From: Viola odorata
Lineage: Eukaryota > Streptophyta > Magnoliopsida > Malpighiales > Violaceae
NCBI GenBank assembly: GCA_963691705.1
Contig: OY829539.1
Span: 55,464,327-55,528,326, forward strand
Length of the DNA stretch: 64,000 nucleotides
Direction: 5' to 3'
Of the stretch, positions 11,287-24,633 are shown one piece after another (the stretch's first letter is position 1; each line of letters begins with the position of its first letter). A program made the translations under genes and the position numbers. The notes beneath the pieces are model-generated. The model was not told where the DNA came from, made no database searches, and was given only the letters and a program-made list of their open reading frames with translations.

Positions 11287-12330
11287 ACGAGCTTGGAAAT
11301 CTAATCCCTTTCCGGGATGAGCTGAGACGAGTGTGGAGCTTTACGGTTTTTGTCGTAGTTATTGGCCGACTCCACAGTCATTCACATGGCTTGTGTTGAG
11401 CTTACTTAACGGGGCTTATAATCTTGTGGTTCTTTATTTTACATAATGTAATTTATTTTAAAAAATTTCAGTTTCCCACACTGCAAATCCCATTGCAAAA
11501 AACTGAGAAGGAAGGAAGGAAGAAGACAAGAAAAAAAATGGAAAGGAAATGGGTTTTGCAGTGTGGCTTAGATTCTTAGAAGAGGAAAAGAAATGGACGG
11601 GAAAAAAGGGAAAGGGAAAGGAAAAGGAAAAGGAAAAAGATTAGTTTTTTAAATTAATTACATTATTTTTTAAAAAAATTAAATTAATTATATTATTTTT
11701 CTGAATTTTTAAAATTAATTACATTATTTTTCTGAATTTTTAAAATTAATTATATTATTTTTATGCAATATTTAAATTAATTATATAATTTTTATTTTAT
11801 TTTTAAAATTAATTATATTATTTTTCTGAAATTTTAAAGAAAAGAAAAAAAAAGGAAAATAATATAATTAATTTTAAAAATTCAGAAAAATAATGTAATT
11901 AATTTTAAAAATTCAGAAAAATAATATAATTAATTTAATTTTTTTAAAAAATAATGTAATTAATTTAAAAAACTAATCTTTTTCCTTTTCCTTTTCCTTT
12001 CCCTTTCCCTTTTTTCCCGTCCATTTCTTTTCCTCTTCTAAGAATCTAAGCCACACTGCAAAACCCATTTCCTTTCCATTTTTTTTCTTGTCTTCTTCCT
12101 TCCTTCCTTCTCAGTTTTTTGCAATGGGATTTGCAGTGTGGGAAACTGAAATTTTTTAAAATAAATTACATTATGTAAAATAAAGAACCACAAGATTATA
12201 AGCCCCGTTAAGTAAGCTCAACACAAGCCATGTGAATGACTGTGGAGTCGGCCAATAACTACGACAAAAACCGTAAAGCTCCACACTCGTCTCAGCTCAT
12301 CCCGGAAAGGGATTAGATTTCCAAGCTCGT
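11287..12330. repeat. Near-perfect 475-bp inverted repeat
   Basis: Left arm 11287-about 11762 and right arm about 11858-12330 are reverse complements, including complex (non-AT) sequence such as GCTCCACACTCGTCTCAGCT, a polypurine block and AT-rich TTACATTATTTTT units. The spacer is about 95 bp. By eye I find almost no mismatches between the arms. Transcription through it would give a long hairpin RNA. There is no coding capacity. Confidence 0.9.
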
Positions 12331-12332
12331 AT

Positions 12333-13440
12333 TTTCTGAAATTTTAAAGAAAAGAAAAAAAAAGGAACAACAGGTTTTTTTTTTTTTTAACCTGCTATTC
12401 AAGGTCAAAACTAACAATCTGTTAGTTTGACTAACACAAGGACGTGCATTTGTAATTGACCAATAGTTTAGGGGTAGTATTTGAATTTTTATAATACAGG
12501 GGAGGAAGCTATTTTTTTTATAATACAGGGGCCTTCATGCAATAAACCCAAAAAATAATCATTTAACTTTTTAAATATCGGTAACCATTTACATAACTCT
12601 TTATTTCTTAAAAAATAATTTTATAAATTATTCTTCCCGTATGACTTTAACACCTTATATATTACCGTAGTTATTGGCCGACTCCACAATCATTCACATG
12701 GCTTGTGTTGAGCTTACTTAACGGGGCTTATAATCTTGTGGTTCTTTATTTTACATAATGTAATTTATTTTAAAAAATTTCAGCGATCCTTTGCTTTCCC
12801 ACACTGCAAATCCCATTGCAAAAAACTGAGAAGGAAGGAAGGAAGAAGACAAGAAAAAAAATGGAAAGGAAATGGGTTTTGCAGTGTGGCTTAGATTCTT
12901 AGAAGAGGAAAAGAAATGGACGGGAAAAAAGGGAAAGGAAAAGGAAAAGGAAAAGGAAAAAGATTAGTTTTTTAAATTAATTACATTATTTTAAAAAAAA
13001 ATTAAATTAATTACATTATTTTTCTGAATTTTTAAAATTAATTATATTATTTTTATGCAATATTTAAATTAATTATATTATTTTTATTTTATTTTTAAAA
13101 TTAATTATATTATTTTTCTGAAATTTTAAAGAAAAGAAAAAAAAGGAAAAAAAAAAAAAAAAGAACAACAGGTTTTTTTTTTTTTGTAACCTGCTATTCA
13201 AGGTCAAAACTAACAATCTGTTAGTTTGACTAACACAAGGACGTGCATTTATAATTGACCAATAGTTTAGGGGTAGTATTTGAATTTTTATAGTACAGGG
13301 GGCCTTCATGCAATAAACTCAAAAAATAATCATTTAACTTTTTAAATATCGGTAACCATTTACATAACTCTTTATTTCTTAAAAAATAATTTTATAAATT
13401 ATTCTTCCCGTATGACTTTAACACCTTATATATTACCGTA
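12333..13440 (+). repeat. Direct duplication of the inverted-repeat arm and its flank
   Basis: 12665-13150 repeats the left arm (11354-11850) in direct orientation with small changes, such as an extra GATCCTTTGC before the TTTCCCACACTGC block. The following 13151-13440 repeats 12350-12667: poly-T, GTAACCTGCTATTCAAGG, GTTAGTTTGACTAACAC and ending CTTATATATTACCGTA in both copies. The arrangement is arm, inverted arm, flank, arm, flank. Confidence 0.82.
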
Positions 13441-14565
13441 TTTTTTGATTTTTTATCATTTTCTATTTCTTTTCTTATTTATAATTTTCTCATTTTTTTT
13501 TATCTTTTCCAATTTCTTGTACTGCTAATTTATATTTAAAAATATTCAATTATTTTATGTAACAAAATCATTTATCTATTTCTTTAAACATGAACCATTT
13601 ATATTAGTCCTTCATTTTTTAAAAATATTTTACAAATTGTTCTTACCTTATAATTTTAGCCGATTTTTACTTTATGCTTCTCTTTTACATGTTATTTAAT
13701 ATTTATACATACAGCTAATTTATATTAACAAAAATTCAATCATCTCATTTTTAAAAAAACTAGTTATCTAACATTTTAAACATTATTAATCATTTATATA
13801 AAAGATCTTTTTTCAAATTATTCTTTTGTATTTTTAGTCAACTCTAGCTGAAATGTATTAATATATTAAAACTCCGCAATACAAGATGTGCCTTAAGAAA
13901 ACAACCTATTCTGTCCAAAATGGGCAAAACTAGGTGTCACTTCAATAATTTATCCATGTTTTCGAATTAGATAATTATAAAATAAAATTGATTAGATTGT
14001 TCAATTTTGATTTAATTGATGTAATCATATAAATATAAAATTAAATGCAAATTTTTTTACTTGAATATATTTGTTCTATATTTACATGCATGAAATACAA
14101 CATTGTTTTAAATAGCAAAAAATTCCCTTCAAGCCTTCACCCGAGCGTTTGAAGGAAATTAGTTTTTTTATCTGGAAAGACAAAGAACATCTAATATTAA
14201 AGAAACCAGAAAAAAGAAGAAGATAAAGTTTGATTTACCTACATTTGTTGTTTTATGTACAAGCACACAGCTATGACTAGAAAATTTGGTTTCCAATGCT
14301 GTAAGAACATCATACTTACAGTTTTGGAGCTTTACTCCTCAAAATTCTCTAAAGTCCAAACTGAGTCATAGTGCTAGGTAAACATTTCTGCCATCAGATC
14401 AATGGATAAATGCCCTATCTTCACTGTTCTCTTCTTCTATCCAACAGTCCTTTGTCAGGTGCTGGCTTTGAGAATCACTTCTCCTGCACAAATAAAAACT
14501 GTTAAGTATAATTTGACAGTAACCTACCCGAAGACACACCCACTTGCTCTCTCTTACAGAAAGAC
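13441..14565. other. AT-rich spacer downstream of the flippase gene
   Basis: Very AT-rich to about 14100, no gene seen. 14400-14500, read on the minus strand, may be 3' UTR of the flippase: an acceptor-like TTTGTGCAG|GAGAAG lies near 14485, which would matter if an alternative C-terminal splice exists. Confidence 0.3.
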
Positions 14566-17500
14566 CTACTGTTGTGGGTGGCAACAACCTTTCTTGTGCA
14601 ACATCGTATAATTCAGCTTCCTTCGATTCCCAGCAGCATTCGGCATCCGCTGTATCATCTGATGGTATGAAGGGAAGAAACGAATTTGTATCGCTGAGTA
14701 AGTGAAATAAGGGAGGAGTGTGGCGATCACTACAAAGAGCATGGTGAGCCAATACAATGGCGCCGGAGCACAGGCTTCAAGGATAACTTTGTAGGCAGTT
14801 GTTGATATGTCAGGGTCCATTGCCCCATATGCCATGAGGACGATATACAAGAACACCATGCCACCCCAGATGAGAATATGTTGTATAGAGGTGAAGTAAT
14901 AGACTGAGAGTGCCATTTGGCAGTTGGCGACTAACACAATGCACGAATACATGGTTATGCCAAGGATCTCCGATCCGACAACTTCTCCACCTTCCCGAAA
15001 GGCTTGATAATTCATTGCAAGGACACAGAAGAAAACAACGAAGGCAGCAGTAAATATTCCATTAAGTGCCCAGCCAAAGATTCGAAGCCAGCTAAATAGT
15101 ATATTTTGCACTCCTTCTTGATATAAGAGGGGAAACTGCAATATGAAAACATTAACTTGTAGACTCAGATGGAATCCCGTATGCAATTCATTTTGATTTC
15201 AACAATTATTAATTAGAATATTAGACCCAAAAAAATGGGTTGGAAGTTACCTTAAGGCAACAGCAGGCAGATACGTCTTGTTCAAAGACACCAAGGGCAA
15301 TCACAGGAAACGACGTGAACACTACGTTATAAAGGGGAAGACAAAATTCATTGTATGCAGGTTGGCCAGAGAATGATGTGAACCTCTCATAGAAGAAGAG
15401 AGAGAAGCCGTATGCAATGCTTTTGTAGAAGAAATAGCATATCTGCCAAAAGCAAAAGAAAATGTGAAGGATTCATTGGTTGGACTAGTAGTGAGCTAGA
15501 TAGCACCACTACGTTTCGAGAGGTAACACTTCGAAATACCACATTATTTGAGTGAAAGGTATCAATTTGGTTTAAATTTTCAAATGCTTTTCTAAAATTT
15601 ATGCAGCTTGGCTGATGAGCGTATAGGTGACATCTTGGAGAGAAATTTAGGAAGGACACCACTTAAAAGCTTGTGAAATGACATCCCCAAAATCAAATAG
15701 TACCATCAATGAGATCCTTCTGTAACACCAATGCCCATGAACGAGAAGCAAGCGCTCCAAAAATCGGAATTGTGCAATAGCAATATCACTTGACATGACT
15801 GCCTGCAAGTTTTGAATAAACAAGACTGAGAACTGAGAATCTGCAACATGAAAGTAATAAAAAGTACCTAGATATGCAGATGAAGCAAGAGAAAACCTAA
15901 GAGCCACATGTTTAGCTAACCTGCATTCCTTCAACACCACTGATACCAATGCCAATATCTGCTTCTTGAATCATCCCAACATCATTTGCTCCATCACCAA
16001 TTGCTAATGTTGTGCTACCCGTTTTTGTTCTCACCAGCCTTGTAACCTGCATTGCTTAAAATGACACTTTGAGTTTATCTCGTCATAAAGCTTCTAACAG
16101 TCATACAAGTGGAAGTCATACATGTTAATTGTGGTTAATATTTATGCTTTTCGGCTCCCTGGGTCATCTAGAAACACAATGCTAAGTGTTTTGAGGTTAT
16201 ACAAAGAACCAACTTCCCTTAACTATGTCATCTGTAGGAATTTTTTCATCAACATTGCTTGTGTAAAGAGACAAAAATCAAGACGAACCACACAAATTTG
16301 GCAACCCATTTGTTGACTGCAGGTTTCTATAGGAGTGAGCTCTTCTTCAGTAGCAGAATCAGTAAATCATAGATGAAAAATCATCAAACTACACGGTACC
16401 CTATAGAGTGAAGTTATAAAAAGGGCAATAAAACCCCCCTTCTCCAACCTTCCTTCTTAGTTCTCTTTTTTCTTTCACAAGAGAAGAAAGACCATGTGTT
16501 TAAGTGGTCAATGTAACTTACAAGTGCTTTCTGTTTAGGAGATGAACGACAGCAGATGACAGATGAACATCCAACCGCAAGCTCTATAAACTCATCCTTC
16601 AGATCATCTTGAAGAGCATAATTGAGGGAAATCCCATCAATAATCAAGGCGAATGCTTCAGAATTCTCAATAGAGGCAGTAAGTAAAGCTTTCCCCTTAT
16701 TTAGCTGATAATGGACAGTTTCCTTGGAAGCCTGGTAAGATCAAATCATCATTGGAACGTTAAAAACAGGCATCAGACCTTGCTTCTAGAACTAAAAAAA
16801 TCTGTCATAAGTTCCTTGAAGGGTAATGTTTTCTAGTCATAAAATAACAATAAAGCATTGTGTTAATGCATGAAACATTACAAGAGGCTAACACCAAAGT
16901 AAAGGCTGGTGGAGTTATTTCATCTAGCAACACACTAACTTTTCGATTCTTCTTTTATTACCACAAACCTGGACACTGTCATCATCCCAGATGCGTGCCT
17001 AAGTTTGACTTCTGTTTTCTGTTATGCTTGCATATATATATTGCAAAAAAATGCATATCACATTTTATACAACCACAAGGCGAATTGTAAGGACCATTTG
17101 TTTGGTGAAGAGAGACAATTTCAAGGTCTGTAATTTGACTCAGTTGTAAACCTGCAGTGAGCTGTCAACCTGGTAACCTGGTAACCCAAGCCTTAACCAG
17201 TTTGGGTGTACAGTTCCACTGTTCATGCAATAACATGCCCAAACTTGTTTGACCCGACCAGTCTGTATTTATTTGATTTGGTGAAACTCAGCTGGGTTAT
17301 TGAATGTCATAATAAACTCGAGAAACATTTTATAAAAATAATAAAAATAAAAAATAATAGCAAATAACTTACCCTTCGCAAATATTATGCATATTCACTG
17401 CTGACACACAGATATACAGACATCAATTATCTTGAAACAAATAATTAAAGTGCATACTATTATGGCCATATCAATATAATTAAAATATTGTAATTTTATT

Positions 17501-20500
17501 ATTTTAGAAGATTATGGTTTGTAAATGTCTATTACTACTGTACTGTGGCGTAATTATAAGTATGAAACAATGAGCTAAACTAAGGACAAATGCATGTTAT
17601 CCAACAGACTCAATTAGTCTGACTGAGTTGCTTCAGCATAGGCATCCAAATGGATAAGTAAGGATTCCTTTCCTTTAATCTCAAAACAAAAAAAAAAAAA
17701 AAAAAAAAAAAACAGCAAAAACTGGCAGCCATATGAGCATCAACCAGTAAAATAATTGCCACATTTAGTAGTAACTGTTTCATTTAGAAAAAGGAATTGT
17801 CAGAATTTTGAATTTTGTATGTAGAAAACCAGGTATCTGGTACACTTTTGTGAGAAGTAATATTCATTCTACTGAGTAAAACTCTTTCCTAGTTTATGAG
17901 TGTATAAATAAACATTCCACTTTCTCTCTTTTCCTTTCTTTTTTTCTTTCTTTGTTGGGCAGGAGGCATAAGGTTTCCAATTTTATATCTATCCGAAATA
18001 TCAAAAATTTCCTTCATATTTTCCTAAGAAAAAGAATACAAAAGTAGGACACCAAATGGAATAAGGATTACCACAGGTGCAGTAACTTCATCCTCCATTT
18101 TCTCACGAGATTCTTTTTCTGGTCTCTCTGAACTGATTATTATCTGTCTCATTTCGTGTCTGAGTAAACTACAGGCAAAGCTGCAAAATTCCGCATCAAA
18201 CAAGACGTGTTAGTATATTACAGTTCAGCATCTTCATCAAGTTACATGATGTTCATTGATCATACCCAATATTGACTGCTGTCTCCATCTTATCTCCAGT
18301 CAAAACCCATATTTTGATTCCAGCTTCAGAAAGCTTGTCTATACATTCAGGAACCTGTCCAGAAAGGGAAAGTGAACTTTTCAACCTCAAAAACTAAGTT
18401 AGCAAGTCACTAAATTTATGAGTATCATATTATTAATGATGTGAAAATAGATGCCATTACTTCAAGCGTTTTGATGCTAGGTTTACACAACTTTGAGCCG
18501 AGAAAAACAATATTATGTACAAGAAATAATCTCCTCAACTCACAAACAGACAGTATTAGAGCTTTCTTTTATTAGTTTTTTTTTTATCTATAATATTATT
18601 TGGGTCATAATAGTGAATTATGCTAGAGAATATGGAAGTACTTCATGTCTTAGACACTATATTGAAGCCAAATGTAAGGGGAACTTCTTAAACAAACCCC
18701 GTATTGAAGTCTGTCTTCAACAGCTGTAGCACCAAGGAGAACCAAATCCCTCTCAAACCTTAATGCCACTTGCTCAATCATTTCCTCACAATCTGCACTT
18801 GCTGAGGTCTTTGTCTTAGTAAATTCCCGACTGAACTCATTGTATTCTTCCTCACTGAGCTCACGATAGGCAAGAACCAAAGTTCTCAATCCAGCATCAG
18901 CATATCCACTAATGTGCTCCTTCGTTTGTCCTTCAAACTCTCGTCCATTATTTGCAAGTCTTTCAAACATGACACTGCTCATCAAAGAAGACTTAAAATA
19001 CACTACAACATCTGCTAAAGTACATACTAATAAAAATGAACCTATTCAGTAGCAAGAAATTCACCACAAAATATAGCTATATTATTACTGACAGTCTGAT
19101 TACAAGGCCCCCCCGTACCCTTTCCTAATAATTGTTAGGTGCAAGACATCCTTCTCTAATGCAGGAGTCTAACCTAGGTTTCTGTTTAGCACTTCATGGA
19201 ATAGCAGTTTCTCATCAATACAATTAGACATGGAAAAATAAAAAAAGGAATTAAATGTATCAGTTGTTGACCACTTAGGCAAATATATTGACCCTTACAA
19301 GAAAACTCCACTGAGCTATTCCTGAATGGAAATCTTTGAAGGATCCACTCATATTTCTAATTATTCTTATATGCTCTACCATCACCAATCATACTCTAAT
19401 AAGTCCCAAAAAAAACGGAATGATATTCCAAATTACCAACCTGTCGGCACCTTTACACAGAAGAAGCAGCTGTCCCTCCTCATTCCTTACTATCACAGAC
19501 ATTCTCTTTCTAGAGCTACTAAACTCGATGATATTTAATAGCTTATAATGCCTGCAATACTTATTTTTGGGTAAAGAAAAGACATCATAAGTGAAACAGA
19601 ACAGAAACGTCATCAGCGATGAGAATAATGGGGAAAACGCTGGAACATTTAACAGCTAAACATGAGACTGAAGGGCAAGCTACAATACCAGATAAAGAGC
19701 TCATATTCAAGCAAATTGTATTCTTTGTAGTATTATTAGCAATAAAACTAAGCAAATGATGTCAAATGAAGCGTAATTTGTGCAATCAAGAAGGAGCTGC
19801 ATCTAAGTCAAGAAATGGATTTTTTGTTGGATTCAAAGCTAACGGTGGAGTCAGATTCAGTTAGTACATTGTCATCGATCAGAAAAGAGGATGAAGTAAA
19901 TGAAGTCCACTTGTATCGTATGTTTGAACCGCGTTTGAGGATGTTAGTTTTGTGCATGTGAAAAGGCAAGCAAATGGAAGTCTGGAGTGAGTAGAAGTGA
20001 AGAGTTTATTACTTGGCTGTAAGAGGCTCTGCTTGAATGGTTGTGCGAGAATTATACTTCAAACTTCATGTAATCTAATTTGTAAACAAACTAAGCTTCT
20101 TTCATTACTAAAATTCCTCGTTTTATCAAAAAGAAAAAAAGCTAAGCAAATGCTTGGACTTTTATGCCGTGGGATGTACATTCCTAGTGTGTTTAATCAC
20201 ACGTTTGATCAAACATGATCAAAATTAGGCAGGACTATACCTTTATTTTAAGGCCAATTCCTTGTAAACAACTTGCCTGAAGAATAATTTTCCAAGAAGA
20301 AACTGACCTTTCAATTTTTGCACCAGAGACTGGATCCAACTCATGCAGTGAGACACTTGTTCGTGTTCTAGCATAACATTCAAAACCAAGCTCTCTTGCA
20401 GCGATCACAAATGCTGCTTCATCTGGTGACTCAGCTTCATATGTAATTCTTCCAGTTGCTTCATGAATCTCAGGTACTGCAGTATGACAAATAGCCAGTA

Positions 20501-22665
20501 ATCTTAAGAACTTTTGGATAACATCGGCATGAGGTTCATTTAACCAGTGACCACTAGTTACCCTTTCATCAACAAAATTAAACCCCTTTATGGATACTTT
20601 TTCTTCACTTAATTCCTCAAAAGGCCCCTCTTCTTCTGTCACCTGTTGAGGAGAACATGAGCTCCTTCTCCTAGCCATCCTTTTCTCAACTTCCGTTACT
20701 CCATGGCCATAGGAGTTCCCAGCCACAGAAAACTTAATAAATTCCATTAAGTTGCAAGTCAATGTGCCTGTCTTATCAGAAAGTATAGTGTCAACTTGGC
20801 CAAGTTCTTCGTTCAAATTTGATGTCCGTGCAACTGCTGGCTTGTCCGTATGCTCATAGTACATTTCCAGATCCTGGTTGATAAACGTGCTTTGTATAAC
20901 TTTGACAATTTCCAAGGATACATATAAGGAAATGGGAATCAAATAACTATACAGCATCAGGACAGTCAAAAAATGAAAAACTGCAGCAACTGGTGCCTTA
21001 TTCGGGTCGAAGAAAACTGTTGTCTCATTTGGTCTAAGATACCATCTAGTCATCCATCCATCCTCAAGGTCTTCCCTAGTTGCAATCCCAAACCAAATTG
21101 AACCAACAAGAGCAATTGAAAGCAAGGATAAGAACAAGGAGTAGACAAGGTTATCCATCCTTTTTTCGATTCTGCTTCTCTTAGAAGGAGGTGCCGTTGA
21201 ATTTTGCATAACCTTTGTGTCATGTCCTGTGAAGATGACCACCCCATGAATGTAATCTGTGTTTCTTAGCTTTGAGTCCCTAAGCAGAAGCTGCTGAGAC
21301 GTAAGGGGGTATTGTTGCTCTCCAATGTCCAAATTGCCTGCGAAAGAGTATAAATTTGCATTGGGTCCTTCACATCTAAGAACAGCGTCAAAGTCTTGGA
21401 AGCTAGAGCATTCATGAAGATTTGAAGTCACATCCAATGCCTGTTTCAGTTTCAAATTGGTTTCTCCATCAAGGTTCATGGTGTCAACATAGCAAATTGC
21501 TTCCGCGTTACTTGAAGAAAGTAAGATGAGGTCAGCAGGAAAAAACTCATTTTTTTCCACCCTTACTATGTCCCCAACTTTCAAATTCTTCCATTCAGTA
21601 TCGCCAAAAATACCATCACCATACAGCATGACCTCTCGATTGTTCACCTCTTTTTCCTAATAAATTAGATAGAGTAGATTATGGCTCTTAGACAAGAAGT
21701 TTAGTCAACTGCTAACGAGTATATAAGTTCACAGTACGAAAATAAAATAAACTAAAAATTGCGGTTTAATACCATTCTAGATCCCCAAGGGAACAGAGAA
21801 TTATAAGGAATAATAGAGGTTAAGGAAACAAAATACCACATAAACACTATATACGAAGACTTAAGGTACAACAAAGGGAAACCATCAGCTGAGGCAGTCA
21901 TGAAAGAGGTCGGTGTGTAGCAAACTTATTGAAATTTAAAACATTTCTGATTTTCTATAACTTTTTTGAGACCAAATGGATTGAAAAAAACTAGAAAACT
22001 AAACATAAACATCTGCAAGTAATCAAATTATCCAACAGAGATTAATCCATCTTTATAGTGCCATAAAAATTAAGGTACTAACTACTAACTCTAAAAAAAG
22101 TGGAGGCACCTAGAAAACCACCCAACTTATAGAGAAGCCTGTAAACAGTAGAATTTCAGAAAATCTTCCTTCCGAAGTACTATAGCATAATGCATTTTTC
22201 CACATTACACACTTCAAATAGCCCTTACGAATCATGCTACAAAAACTGGGCTGAGCCAATGATGGTAAACCAATTTGCGATGTTATAAGGTCAGAAAGTG
22301 GTGTCGTGATGCTTTACCTGTTGTTTCCTCCTCCAATCTTCAACAAGCTCTTTCACCATGGTAGCACCGACCACGATAACAAGAGGAACGGTATCAGCAA
22401 GGGGAGAGTACGGAGCAAGTGGTGTGCAAGCCAATATCGCGATAAGGAGGAAATACAGGTTGGCAACCCGCCTAAATTGCTCATACAATGACTTTGGGAG
22501 AAAGCTTAAGAGCGTATACTTAGTAGTTCTAACATAGTTGCTGGCGTAATTATCCTCGCTAGAATCGTTACAATGAACAACCCTCGAGAAGCCAGGTCCA
22601 GCAATCAGGAAATGTCCACTTTTGATCCTGCGAGGCTTCTTCTGCTTACCTCTATGAGCAGCCAT
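14566..22665 (-). CDS. P4-type ATPase, phospholipid flippase (ALA8-12-like)
   Basis: Flips aminophospholipids from the outer/luminal to the cytosolic leaflet; plant ALAs work with an ALIS/CDC50 subunit. Coding exons: 22318..22665, 20308..21656, 19441..19551, 18698..18974, 18266..18354, 18072..18180, 16522..16731, 15921..16046, 15704..15802, 15251..15442, 14566..15135; total 1159 aa with matching phases. Visible motifs: [11 protein letters not shown] near the start, DGET (about 179) where P2 pumps have [13 protein letters not shown] (about 357) replacing the PEGL of ion pumps, phosphorylated Asp in DKTGT (about 410), KGAD (about 600), TGDK (about 714), GDGAND (about 848), then TM7-10. These make it a P4-ATPase. 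Oddity: the last residues appear frame-shifted, so the usual QR.xRPTTVG tail is in another frame. Upstream and GATMVKE-type sequences point to the ALA8-12 group. Confidence 0.93.
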
Positions 22666-23560
22666 TTCTATGCAGATAATAAAGCGGTTCTATTTCCCAA
22701 ACATCTACAACACGTAAAACTCGCCTAAGGGAACCAGTTTTCCCCTAAAAAAATCAGATAATTCCCCTGAAAAACTTCGGTTCCGGTGAAGCCACAATAC
22801 CCATGGAAACAACGAATCAGATTCCCACGATCCAGCTGGACGGAACCAAACGAGAAATATTAATAACATAACATCAATTACAATCTTTTGTTGCTTGGAG
22901 AAGATAAATGAAGTCAAGCAAAGATGAAGCAAAAAAACAAGAATGGAAAACCCTAAATAACTTTATAACACAATTCGACCTCCCTATTTGTATAGCTAAG
23001 AAGAAGATGTAAAGAGGAATTGGGGAGAAAGAGGTTACATAAAGTACTGAAGAAGTCTTCCAGCTCTGGATGGATCTTGTTGGTAGAATGTGAGAAATCT
23101 GATGAAAAGTCTATATCGTTTAAAGTTACAGATTGGGAGGAAGAAGACCTCCTGCTCCGTGATTGCCATATCTGGTTTGGCTGGTTTGCGTGCTCAGCGA
23201 TTGCCCGCCCTATTTGCTCACATTTGTCTGTTTTTGGGTTTTTGCTATTTTGAATCTTTTCTATTTTAAGTTTTTAATTTCGATATCGTGGTTGCCCGTT
23301 GGTGTTTGCTACTCTGTGAAGCACTCTACGGATACGTAAAATTACTAAAATTACGAAGAAAAATTAACAATTTATTATAAATATCATTCACGTCAATAAA
23401 TAAATAAATAAAAGGGTTTGTGCCCCATAGGCGCTGATGCTACCTTTCCTATTACCGCTACTGTTTTTAAAAATTCACGTTTTGTATTCCGCCTAAACCC
23501 GTATCAACCCACCACGTATATTTATATATAATTAAATATATCCTAATAGCATATATATTA
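22666..23560. promoter_or_regulatory. 5' region of the flippase gene
   Basis: Upstream (minus strand) of the flippase ATG at 22665. No other gene is seen. It should contain the 5' UTR and promoter, but I cannot place the transcription start. After about 23280 the sequence is AT-rich intergenic DNA. Confidence 0.4.
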
Positions 23561-23819
23561 CTCCCTCCGTAAATAATTATATGTCGTTTTAGCATTTGCT
23601 TTTACTGTTTCGGCACGTATCTTAAAATGGCCGGTGGACTCACTATTTGAGACAATTTTGCCCCTAATTTTTTCTGGGAAGTACGTTAAGGATTAACGTA
23701 CGTTCACAAAAAATTTCGGATTTTTTGGGATCAAATAGTACCTCATCAGGCCTCCTCGATATGCATTCCCTACTGAATATTGGGATGTGAGAAAGACATT
23801 TAATTGTTTACGGAGGGAG
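23561..23819 (+). mobile_element. Stowaway-like MITE
   Basis: Ends are CTCCCTCCGTAAA and TTTACGGAGGGAG, flanked by TA on both sides (23559-23560 and 23820-23821), typical of Tc1/mariner-derived Stowaway MITEs. The core carries CACTATTTGAGACAATTTTG and its partial complement. No coding capacity. Confidence 0.9.
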
Positions 23820-24633
23820 TAGTTCTTAGTGCACATAAATTTCGATATATCTTGAGTTTTTAATTATTAGTTTTGTTCGTCATCTTCTTTTCGCCAAACT
23901 CTATAATTATTAAATCTTACTAAAAAAAGATTTCACCTAATTCAACACTATGAAAAGTATGGAATAATATTTTGAATATATCTATTTATAAAAATCAAGT
24001 GACTACAAATAAAAAATCTATAATGTTCGATAGGTCGTCATTTAAGATTCAATTTGGTGAGGACAAAAACTTAACAAGCCCGCTTGGGCCTAGATAGAAA
24101 AAATGAGTTCGTGTGAAATTCGTCCCGGCTTCGTCCGTCTAGGTTTTTGGAGGGCTTTGAGATTTTGAACTTGAACCGGCCCACCCCATCCATCTGTTTA
24201 GTAGGTTTTATTGTCAGTTATCACGCTTTGAGGTAATAGAACGGGATTGAAAGTAAAATTTAATAATTTTAGAAGAAATTTAGAGGGAGGAAATCTTGGA
24301 AATGGAAAAAGAAAAAAATAAATCCCCCCTTAGTCCTCACATCGATGGGGAAGAAAAAAGTATACATGGTAAATAAGTATATAATTTTTCTTTCTCTGGC
24401 TAATTTCTCCTCTTTTTCCATTGTACAAATTAAGTTCTCGCGTGTGTAGTGCAAGACTAGACAAAATAGATGCATATAAGTTCTTATTTTTTTATAAAAA
24501 AAATGAATTTGAAGTTTGTTTTGAACTTTAAAAGAGTTCACCAAAAAAAAAAATTTAAAAACATTTTGAATTATCTCACTTTCCGTCCAAAATTTTACGT
24601 GGGCAATAATATCTTTGCAACTATACTTCAACT
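23820..24633. other. Intergenic stretch
   Basis: AT-rich DNA between two MITEs. No gene or RNA recognised. Confidence 0.3.

Noticed and set aside
14399..14752. Minus-strand 117-codon frame at the flippase 3' end as a separate gene
   Set aside because: It is the alternative frame of the last flippase exon; its PPTTVG motif is the flippase's own lost tail.
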